Shown here piece after piece: positions 36,201 to 46,535 of a DNA stretch of 64,000 nucleotides. Positions within the stretch are counted from its first letter, which is position 1. Each line of letters begins with the position of its first letter. A program made the translations under genes and the position numbers. The notes below the pieces were generated by a model. It did no database searches. It saw only the letters and a program-made list of their open reading frames with translations, and was not told where the DNA came from. The DNA comes from Chiua virens (Eukaryota; Basidiomycota; Agaricomycetes; Boletales; Boletaceae). The stretch lies in NCBI GenBank assembly GCA_019787685.1, contig JAHNUO010000017.1, positions 496,001-560,000 on the forward strand, given 5' to 3'.

Positions 36201-36610
36201 CAAGCATCAGCAATTTGTCGTCGGTCTTAGCCGACGCTTGGCCGCAATTACCGCACTTGCACGGCCTGATAAGTGGTCCAAGACGAGGCCCGCACAAGAC
36301 GTCTAATGCCACTCGATTTCTTGAACTCAGCTTGTACGCCTTCTATTATTCCACTTTTTAGACTTGGGAGGAATTGTTGCAAGAGGTAAAAGTAGAGAAA
36401 GTCACGCCAGTTGTCCATTGAAAACGAAGTAGATACTACAAAAAAAGTGATTAAAGTAGTGTAAGTGAGAAACGTGCACAAAAAGTGGTCCAAGCGGTTC
36501 AAAATTGTGGGATGGATGGGTATACGAGCTGAATTTCAGCATGCTGACACGATCGAGTTGGATCTGGAAGCTGGCAGTCAGTTTCATGCGGTCCAGATCT
36601 GGGAGGAATA
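36201..36610. other. spacer
   Basis: Short open frames only. No feature supported. Confidence 0.4.
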
Positions 36611-37341
36611 TTACCAAAGTAAAGAGCGCGGGTCAATAACATCACCGTCATTGCAATTCTTGGATGTCTCGGGGGCACGGGGGCCGAGCGTGTCTAACGC
36701 AGTTTGGATGATTTCGGCTGTGTTTTCAGGGCCCTTCTTGATGAGTGCGTTGGTGTAATCGTCCGTCAGCTTGCCCCAGTTGACATGAGAGAATAATAGG
36801 TCTTGCTTGCTCAAGGTTCCAGTCGCTTTGTTGAGCGTCTTGTGCAGCGTCACTTTCTTCTTCCCTGCCAATTCCTTCACAGCTTCTCGGACAAATACTT
36901 TGCTATCACAGTAAAGCGTGAACGCACGCTTGAGCTTTGAGACAAGTTTAATCAGCATAATAAATAGAAACAGCATAAATCTTTTTTCACCGCAGCCATT
37001 GCAAGTGCAACAACACCTTCCATATCATAGCCTTGCCGCAATTTTTCAGTTCCAAGGGGTGGGATACCGACGGCACCTGAGGTCTTGCTCAAGTGGGCAA
37101 TCGCAACAACATCGACAATAAATGGAGTGCGGAAGTTATGCTGTGGGTTGGAAACAGCCTGATTTTCTTGAATGAACTTGAAGAGCGGGGGAGCAATCAT
37201 CCACATGGCTTTGTCCTGGACCATCGCGTTAGACCCCTTTATATCATGGTTTTCTTTCACCATATCCCAAAAGTAGTGGGTCACCATAGCAAGTGTGGCG
37301 GATCCAAATCTGCTATGCCATTCATTCAAACGTTGCGACAC
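36611..37341 (-). pseudogene. C-terminal part of a DUF6532-like protein
   Basis: Two adjoining minus-strand segments. The first (from 37341) contains RLNEWHSRFGSATLAMV and FRTPFIVDVVAIAHL. The second (to TAG near 36611) contains LNKATGTLSKQDLLFSHVNW. This pattern of helices matches my recollection of the C-terminal half of the fungal DUF6532 family, whose function is unknown. The frames change near 36960, where an intron or lesion is possible. No N-terminal half is found upstream, so the gene is 5'-truncated. Assignment rests on pattern memory only. Confidence 0.45.
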
Positions 37342-37539
37342 CTAAGTACATATTTTAGTGAAGGGAGATGGGAGTGTGAAAGTGTGGAATAAGGGGATTA
37401 TGCACCACCCCAACCATGGGACCATCAATGGTAATGAGCCCCTTCAGTCACTTTGCACTGATGAAGATGGGGAGCCGATGGTTGCAAATAGGCTGTCTGA
37501 GATAGCCAGCCGACATTGGGCTGAGCAAGAGTGGGGGAA

Positions 37540-38480
37540 CTGAATGAGATGGATGGGCCAAAAGGAGGGTTGAGCAAGACGGATGGGCCGAGCCTATATG
37601 TAGTGAAGATTAGTAGTTAAATAAGGTAGATGTAGAGTTGCAGTGCAGACCGGTGGGCCAATTTTAAGCAGGCTGACATCTCGATGGGCCGATGAGTATG
37701 GCCAACAAGGGAATGCTGATGGCAATGGGTGGGCTGATGAATGGAACAGCAAAAGAGATGGAGGGGCCAAGGAAAATCATAGAGGAGATATCCTGTCGGT
37801 CAATGAAGGGAGGTCTGAGAGTGACTAATGGGCCAAGGGTGTGAGCAGCGAGATGAATGGGTGGGCCAATTAGATCTCCACTGGGGCCAAACAGAATGGC
37901 CGAGATAATAGATGGCAATATATATTGGCAGGCTGATGGATGATGTCCCGAGGGATATGGAAGGGCCGATTTGACGCAGGCTGATAGTGGGTAGTAAGCC
38001 AAACAAGAAATGGACTAATATGCACAGGTGGGCCGACAAGAGAATAGGTGGAACAAATGTCTAGGCCGAAGAAGGGAGTGCCAATGTCCAACAGTCGACT
38101 GCTACATGGGAAGGAGAAAAAATGAGTGGGCTGACAATATAAAGCTAGGACCATACCGCTGGGCCGAAGCGACATATACCGACATGTGCTGACCGGCTGG
38201 TACAGATGTGTTGGGGGATGACATAGGTGGGCCAAGGGAATGAGCGGCCAATACACAATGAGCAGCCGATGATGATGTGAAGCGTTGGATACAGATGGGC
38301 CGACTTGGGAGGCCTGAGGGTTTACTGATCGGCTGAGGAGATGAAGGTCAATACTGAATGAATGGCTGGTGAAGAGGGTCAACATTGTGAAGTAAATCAT
38401 ACCGATGGGCCGAGGTTTGGAGGACTGTGTCAACGGATCGGCCGATGGAAGGACGGCTAAGCCAGATCGAGTGGCCAATG
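37540..38480. repeat. irregular array of TGGGCC(A/G)A motifs
   Basis: The octamer TGGGCCRA or a one-mismatch form occurs about 19 times in roughly 0.9 kb, for example at about 37552, 37583, 37684, 37860, 38028, 38228, 38297 and 38405. Spacing is irregular (20-100 bases). Intervening sequence is not obviously repeated apart from frequent GATGG. Long minus-strand frames over it are probably a by-product. Confidence 0.6.
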
Positions 38481-39440
38481 AAGAGGTGATGTACAGGAGA
38501 CCGGTGTGGGGTGATGTCAGAAGATTCAGTTAATTTGATTTGCCGAGGACATGAGTGACGACGAGAGCAGTGCAGCCACTGATGGGTATGAAGGCACCGA
38601 TTGATGGTGCAATGAAACCAAAGCAGAGCAGTTGGCAGATCATCTTCGAGCAACGGACCACCTGGCGGCTGACCGCACATAATTCCCAGTCAACTGGCTG
38701 TTGACATGGCCCTGGTGAGTGTTCTGATAGCAATAGTGCTCAGTACAAAGCAGATTGGGGTTGGGAGCTATACACTGCTGTGATCGGCCGATATAGGGAG
38801 ATTTGCAGCATACACAAAAAATCTTGACCCACTATGGTCATGCACTACACCAATTGAAGGGTGGCCACAGCAGAACAAAAGCGCAGAGTGGAGCATGAAA
38901 GTGGGAACAAAGATACACCAGTATTGTCTTCTCATCGACTTACTGCATTGTTCCAATAGCGGCGTGAAAGAAATTCGCTAAATGAAACTATGAAAGGCAG
39001 TGGTGGGGGAACACAATATATATAGTCATCTTCAGTCCCATGGACATCACAAATAACATGGTTCTCGATCTCACTTCCATTCTTGCCCCGTATATGGTTG
39101 CTTGATTCCATGAACAAACCCATCCAGTAAACGATGGAATACCCATTTTACCGAGCACAAATGTACCGGTGGCATTGGTTGCCGACGCTGATCGCCTTGT
39201 AGATCAGCTGGTGAATGCTTATTGGAACACCAGTGAGACTTGTGATAAATGCATAAACGGAAACACTAACCCTGAGAAGAGACAGTGAACATATCGGCAT
39301 CAGAGATGTTGCGCTCGCTCAAGGGCAACAACCATGGACAGGATGAGGGATGTGAAGCAGAACTTCTGCATTTGTTTCCCCTGGGAGGGTCAGAGATAAT
39401 CAACGAACCAGCATTGATTATAGACTGAGACGGCATAGTG
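38481..39440. other. no supported gene
   Basis: Low coding signal; likely decayed mobile-element sequence upstream of the dioxygenase remnant. Confidence 0.35.
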
Positions 39441-39581
39441 CTGGCTTGGTACCTGCCACGTGCCCTGGAAGATGCCATACAGGTGAGACGATGCTCACTT
39501 GTGTGATGCACACAGCTCACAGATCCCAGACAAAAATCTCCGAAGCATTGGTGCCATTGTTGGTGGCACGAATGAAAAGCT

Positions 39582-40181
39582 ATGTATCATGCAGCGACGA
39601 CGAGCTGGAGGAGCAACTGCAATCTGTTCACCGAGTGGGATGACTTCCTGAAGGGATGTCTGAATAAGTCTCCTGCATGGTTTCAAATGGGTCATGTGGG
39701 CAGAGACACTCCTCCAGAAGTATCGGTGATGTTAAAGTGCAGTGTGGAACAAACTGGAGGCTGTGATTGGCTGGAGTGACAAGCGGAGACCAATGCTCTT
39801 TTGGTGGTGGCGATGGCGATTATGCACCCGGAGTTGTACCTCATCGGGCTGGTGATGATGGACGCACTACAGCATCGATCGAATGCCAAGGGACTGCCAG
39901 AGATAGAAGAAGTGGTGGGCAAGTGGGAGAGTGTCTTCAATGCCATATCGGTGATCGTCAACTGGCAGTCGCCATACCACCAAGATCTCAGCTCACTGGC
40001 AGAGTCGCTTGACTTACTTGTGACGGTCGGTGATTATACCGATGCGTGGATGGTGATACCGATGCTCGGAACAAGCTTCGAATACAGTCCCGGCACGGTC
40101 ATGGCATTCTCCGGCCATCTTCTGCAGCATGGAGTGAATCAGGTGGATGGGAATAGGGGATGCCTGGTGTACTACATGTGA
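39582..40181 (+). pseudogene. TET/JBP-type 2OG-Fe(II) dioxygenase remnant
   Basis: One frame runs from about 39582 to TAG-free sequence, meets TGA at 39777-39779 and continues in the same frame to TGA at 40179-40181. The second part carries IMHPELYLIGL, a PYHQDL segment fitting the HxD iron-binding motif, and FEYSPGTVMAFSGHLLQHGV, which fits the double-stranded beta-helix core of fungal TET/JBP proteins. That family oxidises 5-methylcytosine in DNA, and fungal members are known to travel with KDZ transposons. A KDZ-like transposase remnant lies 1 kb downstream on the other strand. The internal TGA and lack of a full N-terminus suggest it is dead, unless a splice removes the stop. Confidence 0.55.
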
Positions 40182-40393
40182 AGCGAAGTGATGAAGTGGG
40201 CAGGGTTAAATGCACCTTCATTCATGTGGTATGAAGTTCTGGACATGGTGGGCCTTCCAAGGGACTCTCACCGGGTGTATAGTCCATAGAATTGTCTTAC
40301 AGATTATAAATCATACTCAACAGCCTTTACATTTCTACACTACCGATTAGATCACAAAATATGTGATCCAAACATGCTTTCCATAGCCTTCAA

Positions 40394-41077
40394 TCATTCA
40401 TTGATGACCGCCATTTCTAACTCTACATCATCCTGCTCTGCCTTCAACTTCTGGAACACATCAGCGAGTGACCGCTGAAATGCATTGATCACTTGTTCCT
40501 CGGTCCCAGTATCTGTGATGGTAAATGGATTGTTGGCCTGTGTGGTGTCAGCAATAAGTATCACTGGCAGGTGTGAAAACGTACCCTGTGAGCGACAGTT
40601 GCCTTTCTCCATAGTTCCTCAAATGGCATCAGATAGTAATCATTGGCCAGAGGAGCCGATTCTGCAGTCCACCACACCATATCCACCCGATCGGCGTCAA
40701 AGGATAGATCGGTGTCGTCATTGTCGACAGGCAGTTGTGGCACGAATGTTTGCAAGTCGTTGGCAAAATTATCGGAATTGGTGACCAGGGTGAGCACTCC
40801 CCGAGTGGCCTGAGGAAGCTGCATAAACAACCCATTCAGCGTGCCGAATACATAAATGCAGTTGAGTAATTGCTAACGATGTCAGACTAATACAATAACA
40901 TTGAGCGATGTCAAAGCTCACCAGTTCCACTGCGAGGTCGGTCCAACAGTGATCATTTGGTGCGCCCTTTTGGAGAACACCCACTGCAGTTTTGATACGG
41001 TGGCCACAATATCGCAGGATGAGCCAATGATCAGCATAGGACCCGGTGAACATTGTAGTCTGAGAATTTACTGCCAT
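40394..41077 (-). CDS. hypothetical protein, two or three exons
   Basis: Coding-like segments chain by plausible introns: an exon from 41077 ends LAVEL at a GTGAGC donor, and the next exon encodes a Thr/Asp-rich segment (about 40870-40580). The last (to 40394) ends in an acidic helix rich in Glu and Gln. No motif is recognised. It sits between the dioxygenase and transposase remnants and could be an accessory gene of the same element. Exon joins are uncertain. Confidence 0.35.
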
Positions 41078-41222
41078 TCAGAGTGGATGTGATAGGAGAA
41101 TGAAGAACAATGACAATCAGAGTTTGGCGTGCCTTATATAGTCCGTCTTCCAATGACATAATCATCTGTGGGCTGCATCCACATTGAGGGATGATTGGCC
41201 CACCACACATGTATATTACTGA

Positions 41223-42006
41223 CTATGAAGCTACAACATTGTGTGAATCAATGTAATCCCAGCATTCGTCTGCTGCATCTGCAAGCCTCAAATATAGTGT
41301 AGCTTGCCGTTCCCAATATGCCGCCGGCCCTACGTGGCCCTGTGCTGATGCTATGACAGCCTGATTACGCTGTCCCGCTGCCTTGTACCAGAAGAACGAC
41401 TTGGTCCATTCACATTCGCATTGCAAGAGTTAAATTTCTTCCCAACACCGATCTTGCAAGGCTTTCGCCTGCAGCCAATGTACCCGATAAACTGTGAGGT
41501 ACTGTTGGTCAGCTTTATGTATGAGGATTACAATGGATGCACATTCCAACATCCAGTTGTCCACTTCAGTATCATGTGGTATATCGGTGGACCAAAACCA
41601 AGGGAGTGTAGAGTTTCTCTGACTATGAGTGTTGGGATCAGCCACTGCTGACATCACCTTGAAATCGGCGTTGAGCAACAGCAGGTAACAGCTCATTGTA
41701 TTTTCATCAGCGCCTAACTGCTCTAACTGAGTCCTCACGTGGCAGTACACGGCACTGTGATGGTGCACTACGTTCTGAACACCAGTGACCTTATCCCAGG
41801 CATGGCCCTTGGAATGTTGACTTTTGGAGTTCCAAACCCTGGTACGGAAGAGAATTGCCTTGTCCACCAAAGAGAGTCACAACTTGTGTAGAGCATCATT
41901 TGCTTGGCTGATCCTCAGCCGAATTTCCTGTTGAATTAAATTGTCTGCATCGGCCGACTTACAAAGCTCTGGGCTGATTACAGATGGCAGGCAAATGAAC
42001 ACGCGC
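41223..42006 (-). pseudogene. KDZ-type transposase, C-terminal remnant
   Basis: Reads NLIQQEIRLRISQANDALHK, a stop (TGA 41877-41879), then LVDKAILFRTRVWNSKSQ, LPWFWSTDIPHDTE, a spliceable intron (GTGCAT to CACAG) and FYRVHWLQAKALQDR. A TAA (41430-41432) follows, and the same frame continues as QCECEWTKSFFWYKA to a stop at 41223. This order matches the C-terminal end of the large KDZ-associated transposases of Agaricomycetes. Both stops fit C-to-T changes (CGA to TGA, CAA to TAA). The N-terminal part is missing; LTR element A begins at 42007, directly upstream in the direction of reading, and probably split it. The exact superfamily is the least certain part. Confidence 0.55.
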
Positions 42007-42619
42007 TGTAGGGAATAGGTATTCCCTGTGCTCGCATAGCACGTTTCCACACCCTGTCGTCACCCAATCCCGATCCTGATCTGTCTGCTTGTGTGAACTC
42101 ATCCGGATTGCTGTATCCACGCCCGATTTGCCTCGGACTCTTTTATTTTATTTTTGATGCTCCTTATTCGTACTTAGCATTGGCTAGACCATGTCATGTA
42201 GCCCTTGCAGGGACGTTCGGGTGCCTCTTGAACTTTATACCGTACGAAAACCTTCTTTTTATTATTATCCTTACTTAAGACAAGTCTGAGGGTATTCCTG
42301 AGGACTATAAATTCACTGTATTGACAAAATACAGTAGCTTTTGCCCGTGTGCATCTGTCTCACATCGTTTTCAGTTGACGTTCGTTTTCTCTCGCTCTCC
42401 TCGTGTTCTATCGATCCGGATTCGGACTGCCGTGTCCGCCTTTCTATCCGTTTTAATCTGGATTCACCCCAGATTCATCTTGGACTACTCAAAAACCATT
42501 ATTCGTCGTTCACCAACTCAGTGTTGTCCCTGGGTCGAACGGAATAGCATTCCTTCACCCTCTTTCATTTCTTTCAATCCCCCTGAGTATTGCACTACAG
42601 CCGGGATATATTACCTTCA
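42007..42619 (+). repeat. LTR, 5' of element A
   Basis: Carries two adjacent hairpins at its 5' edge: AGGGAATA-GG-TATTCCCT (42010-42027) and GTGCT-CGCAT-AGCAC (42028-42042). A TATAAA box lies at 42306-42311, with a third hairpin ACTGTATT-gacaa-AATACAGT at 42315-42335 just after it. The R region would start near that hairpin. Confidence 0.9.
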
Positions 42620-42621
42620 AC

Positions 42622-42641
42622 TGGAGCCCACCGCGAGGGAC
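42622..42641 (+). promoter_or_regulatory. primer-binding site of element A
   Basis: TGGAGCCCACCGCGAGGGAC begins two bases after the LTR end. TGG is the complement of tRNA 3' CCA, so this fits a tRNA-primed start; the tRNA is not identified. Copy B has the same site at 51672 with one change. Confidence 0.6.
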
Positions 42642-42887
42642 TTCCAGAAGTTGGTACAGACGACGACAACCCATCCACTCATTATTCACCTCACTCACAA
42701 CACACCTTCGCTTCACTCTCAGAAAATTTTCGCCTCGGTTAACACCTCCTTGCATAGCATCATCGCCCCTATTGAACCCTGTACCACTACCCTTATGCTG
42801 CCGCAGAACTCTAAGTGACGTCAGACAAGTCAGACGACACACCTGTCACGGCACACGGCGACCTGCGCCACCATCCGAATCGTTACT

Positions 42888-44666
42888 ATGCCATCACCCG
42901 GATATCTCCTACAGCTGCCCTTCCGGACTGCCCCTAGTGCCCCACGTTTCTATGCGACCATTCCATCACAGTTACCTGCCTTTTTGAAATACGTTGATCA
43001 GTTAGCTACGAGCATTGGACTCACGGACACACAGAAGATTAATACAGCCATCTGGTATGCCTACCCAGAAGACACCAAGCTATGGCAGACATCGCAGCAA
43101 GTACTCGCAGTGCAGCCGGATTGGTCAACGTTCGTAGCGGATGTCCAGCACTGGTACTCATCATACGACGACGACTACCCACTTTACGTTCCAGAACCAT
43201 CCATCAACATCACCACTGACCCCATCCTTGCCTCAGCGTCCACCTTGTCGAATCTAGCAGATCACACGCCGCGAAGTGATTCCATCTGGGTCTATTCAAG
43301 GATAGTAGAATGCAATCCTGAGCAATCTGGTAACGTCTCAATTGAACCTGTCTGTGCTGATCCGCCTCTCACAGCTGTCAAATTTGTGGTACCGCATGCC
43401 AAAACACAGGAGCAAGATGAACCGGATTGCCCCAACACATCTCACCCACTACGCTCACCCTCCTCAGGCACAATCTCTCTGCCACCGGATGTACTCGTGC
43501 ATACATCAATCCGGATGCCCTCGGATCCATCACCACAACCAATCCAACCACCTTCGCCCTCTTCAGATACGTCACAACCCAACTCGTCCACCCCATCGCT
43601 CTCACCATCGACCACACCAACCTTGCCACCTCTGTCACCTCAGATGACTATGAAGTCACCATCAACAAACCTCATGCCACCACTCACCCATCCGTCGCAT
43701 AGTACCAGATTGCAGCTCAGCAGATTGACGTTTTTGGCTATGACAAAACGGCCAACCGGGCGCATACTCTCATCCCACTCACTTCCCTCTCACCCACCTG
43801 GCTTAGCACGACCACCTCACTTGCCTCCAGAAGACACAACTGTTTTATCACCACTGGATCCACCATCATCGCCATCCGTTTGCGATAGCAGCATGCCGGC
43901 CGCGTCACCGAAAACATCTATCCGGATAGCTCGGATCATGTCGGATCCATCACCACCCGCATTGCCCAGTCGGTCTCTCATCCCTACAGCTGTCCCATTG
44001 CCTATCACATCCGAACCGCTGTCGCTGCATTTACAGCCATATCTGAGGATTTGTAGTACCTTGCCAGTTCAATTGGTTTCTGGTCAGGTATCGAAGCTAA
44101 ACGCACTCTTCTGCGCAGTTCCTATACCCCATGAAGTGCGCAAATTGCAGCCACTCTCATTGCCCTCGTCCTTCCTCAACAAACTGCCATCTCTGCAATT
44201 ACGACCATATCCGAGGATGAGCACCTCACCAGTTCGATCGGTTTCCGGCCATGGATTGAAGCTAAATGCACTCTTCTGCGCAGTTCCTATACCCCATGAA
44301 GTGCGCACATTGCAGCCACGCCCATCACCCTCGTTCTTTTTCAACAAACTGCCCTTGCTGCTATCGACCTTGCCCCTCACTTCTGCAACCATGCCACCAC
44401 TCATCTCATCCGAGCCGCTACCTCCACATTTACGGCCATATCCAAGGACCCATGCCTCACCGGTTCAATCGGTTCTGAGCCGGTTATCGAAACTATGCAT
44501 GCCCTTTGCTGCTCTCCCAATCTGTTTCCCTCTCTCTCAATTTTACACTAATGCACACATCTTTTCGTTTCAGTTTATGCTTCAGCTGTCTTTGCCCACA
44601 TCGGGTTTATTCGACGACCCGGCCGACACTGTTCAGTCGCATTTTCCCTTCGATCCGGGAATCTGA
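42888..44666 (+). CDS. gag-like polyprotein of element A (592 aa)
   Basis: Residues ~20-110 resemble the Ty3/gypsy gag core: SQLPAFLKYVDQLATSIGL, then a DTQKINTAIWYAYPEDTKLW segment and a WSTFVADVQHWYSSYDDDYP helix. The rest is a Pro/Ser/Thr-rich tail with imperfect tandem repeats. There is no CCHC zinc knuckle and no aspartic protease motif. Start chosen at the first Met before the conserved region. Its particle-forming role is inferred from family only. Confidence 0.7.
   Translation: MPSPGYLLQLPFRTAPSAPRFYATIPSQLPAFLKYVDQLATSIGLTDTQKINTAIWYAYPEDTKLWQTSQQVLAVQPDWSTFVADVQHWYSSYDDDYPLYVPEPSINITTDPILASASTLSNLADHTPRSDSIWVYSRIVECNPEQSGNVSIEPVCADPPLTAVKFVVPHAKTQEQDEPDCPNTSHPLRSPSSGTISLPPDVLVHTSIRMPSDPSPQPIQPPSPSSDTSQPNSSTPSLSPSTTPTLPPLSPQMTMKSPSTNLMPPLTHPSHSTRLQLSRLTFLAMTKRPTGRILSSHSLPSHPPGLARPPHLPPEDTTVLSPLDPPSSPSVCDSSMPAASPKTSIRIARIMSDPSPPALPSRSLIPTAVPLPITSEPLSLHLQPYLRICSTLPVQLVSGQVSKLNALFCAVPIPHEVRKLQPLSLPSSFLNKLPSLQLRPYPRMSTSPVRSVSGHGLKLNALFCAVPIPHEVRTLQPRPSPSFFFNKLPLLLSTLPLTSATMPPLISSEPLPPHLRPYPRTHASPVQSVLSRLSKLCMPFAALPICFPLSQFYTNAHIFSFQFMLQLSLPTSGLFDDPADTVQSHFPFDPGI
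44031..44480 (+). repeat. tandem repeats in the gag tail
   Basis: Three degenerate units of roughly 170-230 bases, each beginning like TTTACAGCCATATC. The first two contain an identical GCGCAGTTCCTATACCCCAT block. Equivalent units exist in copy B at about 53767-54230. Confidence 0.7.
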
Positions 44667-45585
44667 CCGTTCTTTTTTTACTATCATTGAGACACCCTTA
44701 CCCTTTCTCCACAGCATTATCCGGATGACCGGGAGGTCATCAGATATGGCCTACCCAGGGGGGAGGGGTCTACAAGACCACCTCGGTTTCCACACGCAAC
44801 TTTTCGCGTTTTCACAATTTCAGTCATTGAAATCATTCTTTTGATATCCGTTTCGTCTCTGTTTCATCCCCGGTATTCGTCCGGCAGATCTCTATCTCAC
44901 CCCGGGTTTAGTCCGGTGATTGATCATTACTCATTGAACAAGAAACCATCACAGAAAAGAAAGAATACCATATAGAAAAACCAACACACGATCGTATAGT
45001 CCATTCATTTCCTCTACCACTCAATTCACTACTTCGTTATTGCAATCATCTAGAGTTCGTGCCCTCATCTGCTACATACCACTTCTGCTCTTCGAACGCG
45101 CATAGGCACAACGCACTTTATCCGGTCGTATCCGGATTGTTTCCGGACGTTTTTAGGTATCACAAAAGGGCATCCATTGCAGGTATAGACGTGAAAGACA
45201 CACGACGAAGACAAGCCGAGTCGGACACTCGCCAATTGGTTTCATTTTGTTTTTCTCTTTCTTATCATCTCTTTCACGTTCAACCATGCAGTTCTTTTCT
45301 TCGTATTCGGATCACACAGCGAGCAGCGGATAGCAAACTCGGCTGACCGGATCACATTGGATCACACCGTACACATGCGGACAAGCAGAATTCACGCAGG
45401 ACGATCGACGCATATCAGAGATGCTATCACTGTGATGAACACAAAACCATCACACACACTTCACATCGCAGATTACAACCATCCTTCATCCATCGTGCCT
45501 TCATGTGTGAGACTATAGACAACAGACACACAGAAAAGCCACACATCACACCGTCGCGATCACTATCCGATCCTGTCATTTGCGG

Positions 45586-45830
45586 ATCATCGTCACTGTG
45601 CCGCTATCACCAGTCGTCATTGTCGTTCCTGTCGTTTTCGGGTCATCATCACTGTGCAGCCACCATCACTCTCGTTGTCATCATCATCATCCTTGTCGTC
45701 ATCTCTGTCGTCGTCACTGTGCAGCCATCATCACTCTTGTCATCTCTGTCGTCGTCTCTCTCATCACTCTCATTGCCATCACCATCTCTGTCGTCGTATC
45801 CGTCACCCTTTCGTATCTGGACCCATCTGC
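45586..45830 (+). repeat. TCA/TCG trinucleotide-rich tract, element A
   Basis: Imperfect (TCA)n/(TCG)n sequence lies 100-330 bases before the 3' LTR. The matching tract in copy B (about 55366-55480) is shorter, as expected from slippage. Confidence 0.7.
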
Positions 45831-45922
45831 TGCCATCTGCAACTGTCACGTTGAACCACTGATCGCATCCCCATACACATCTGGCTGACTGGGGACAGTC
45901 AGCATCTAAAGTCCCTGTTGGG

Positions 45923-46535
45923 TGTAGGGAATAGGTATTCCCTGTGCTCGCATAGCACGTTTCCACACCCTGTCGTCACCCAATCCTGATCCTGATCTGT
46001 CTGCTTGTGTGAACTCATCCGGATTGCTGTATCCACGCCCGATTTGCCTCGGACTCTTTTATTTTATTTTTGATGCTCCTTATTCGTACTTAGCATTGGC
46101 TAGACCATGTCACACAGCCCTTGCAGGGACATTCGGGTGCCTCTCGAACTTTATACCGTACGAAAACCTTCTTTTTATTATTATCCTTACTTAGGACGAG
46201 TCTGAGGGTATTCCTGAGGACTATAAATTCACTGTATTGACAAAATACAGTAGCTTTTGCCCATGTGCATCTGTCTCACATCGTTTTCAGTCGACGTTCG
46301 TTTTCTCTTGCTCTCCTCGTATTTTCTCAATCCGGATTGGACTGCCATGTCCGCTTTTCTATCCGTTTTAATCCGGATTCGCCCCGGATTCATCTCGGAC
46401 TACTCAAAAACCATTATTCGTCATTCACCAACTCAGTGTTGTCCCTGGGTCGAACGGAATCGCATTCCTTCACCCTCTTTCTATTTCTTTCAATCCCCCT
46501 GAGTATTGCACTACAGCCGGGATATATTACCTTCA
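45923..46535 (+). repeat. LTR, 3' of element A
   Basis: 613 bp, same length as its 5' partner. Differences are mainly transitions at CpG-type sites. The three hairpins are kept. Confidence 0.9.

Larger units (their letters stand above)
42007..46535 (+). mobile_element. gag-only LTR retrotransposon, copy A
   Basis: Two 613-bp direct LTRs (42007-42619 and 45923-46535) start TGTAGGG and end CCTTCA. A TGG-initial primer-binding site follows the 5' LTR by two bases. The 3.3-kb interior has one long frame with a gag-like domain and no reverse transcriptase, integrase or RNase H motif in any frame. Flanking bases GCGC(T) and GTGC(T) look like a 4-5 bp target duplication with one change. It would depend on another element for replication. 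The intact frame and full-length LTRs suggest it is younger than copy B. Confidence 0.85.

Noticed and set aside
42321..42818. 165-codon frame across the 5' LTR end of element A
   Set aside because: It spans the TATA-downstream LTR region, LTR border and primer-binding site, which are non-coding in such elements.
43427..43702. alternative 91-codon frame inside the gag region, also open in copy B
   Set aside because: It lies within the longer 592-codon frame and shows no domain; its openness in both copies is explained by their overall identity.
45586..45830. regular short repeats resembling a CRISPR-like array
   Set aside because: Units are imperfect trinucleotides without unique spacers, in a eukaryotic retroelement.
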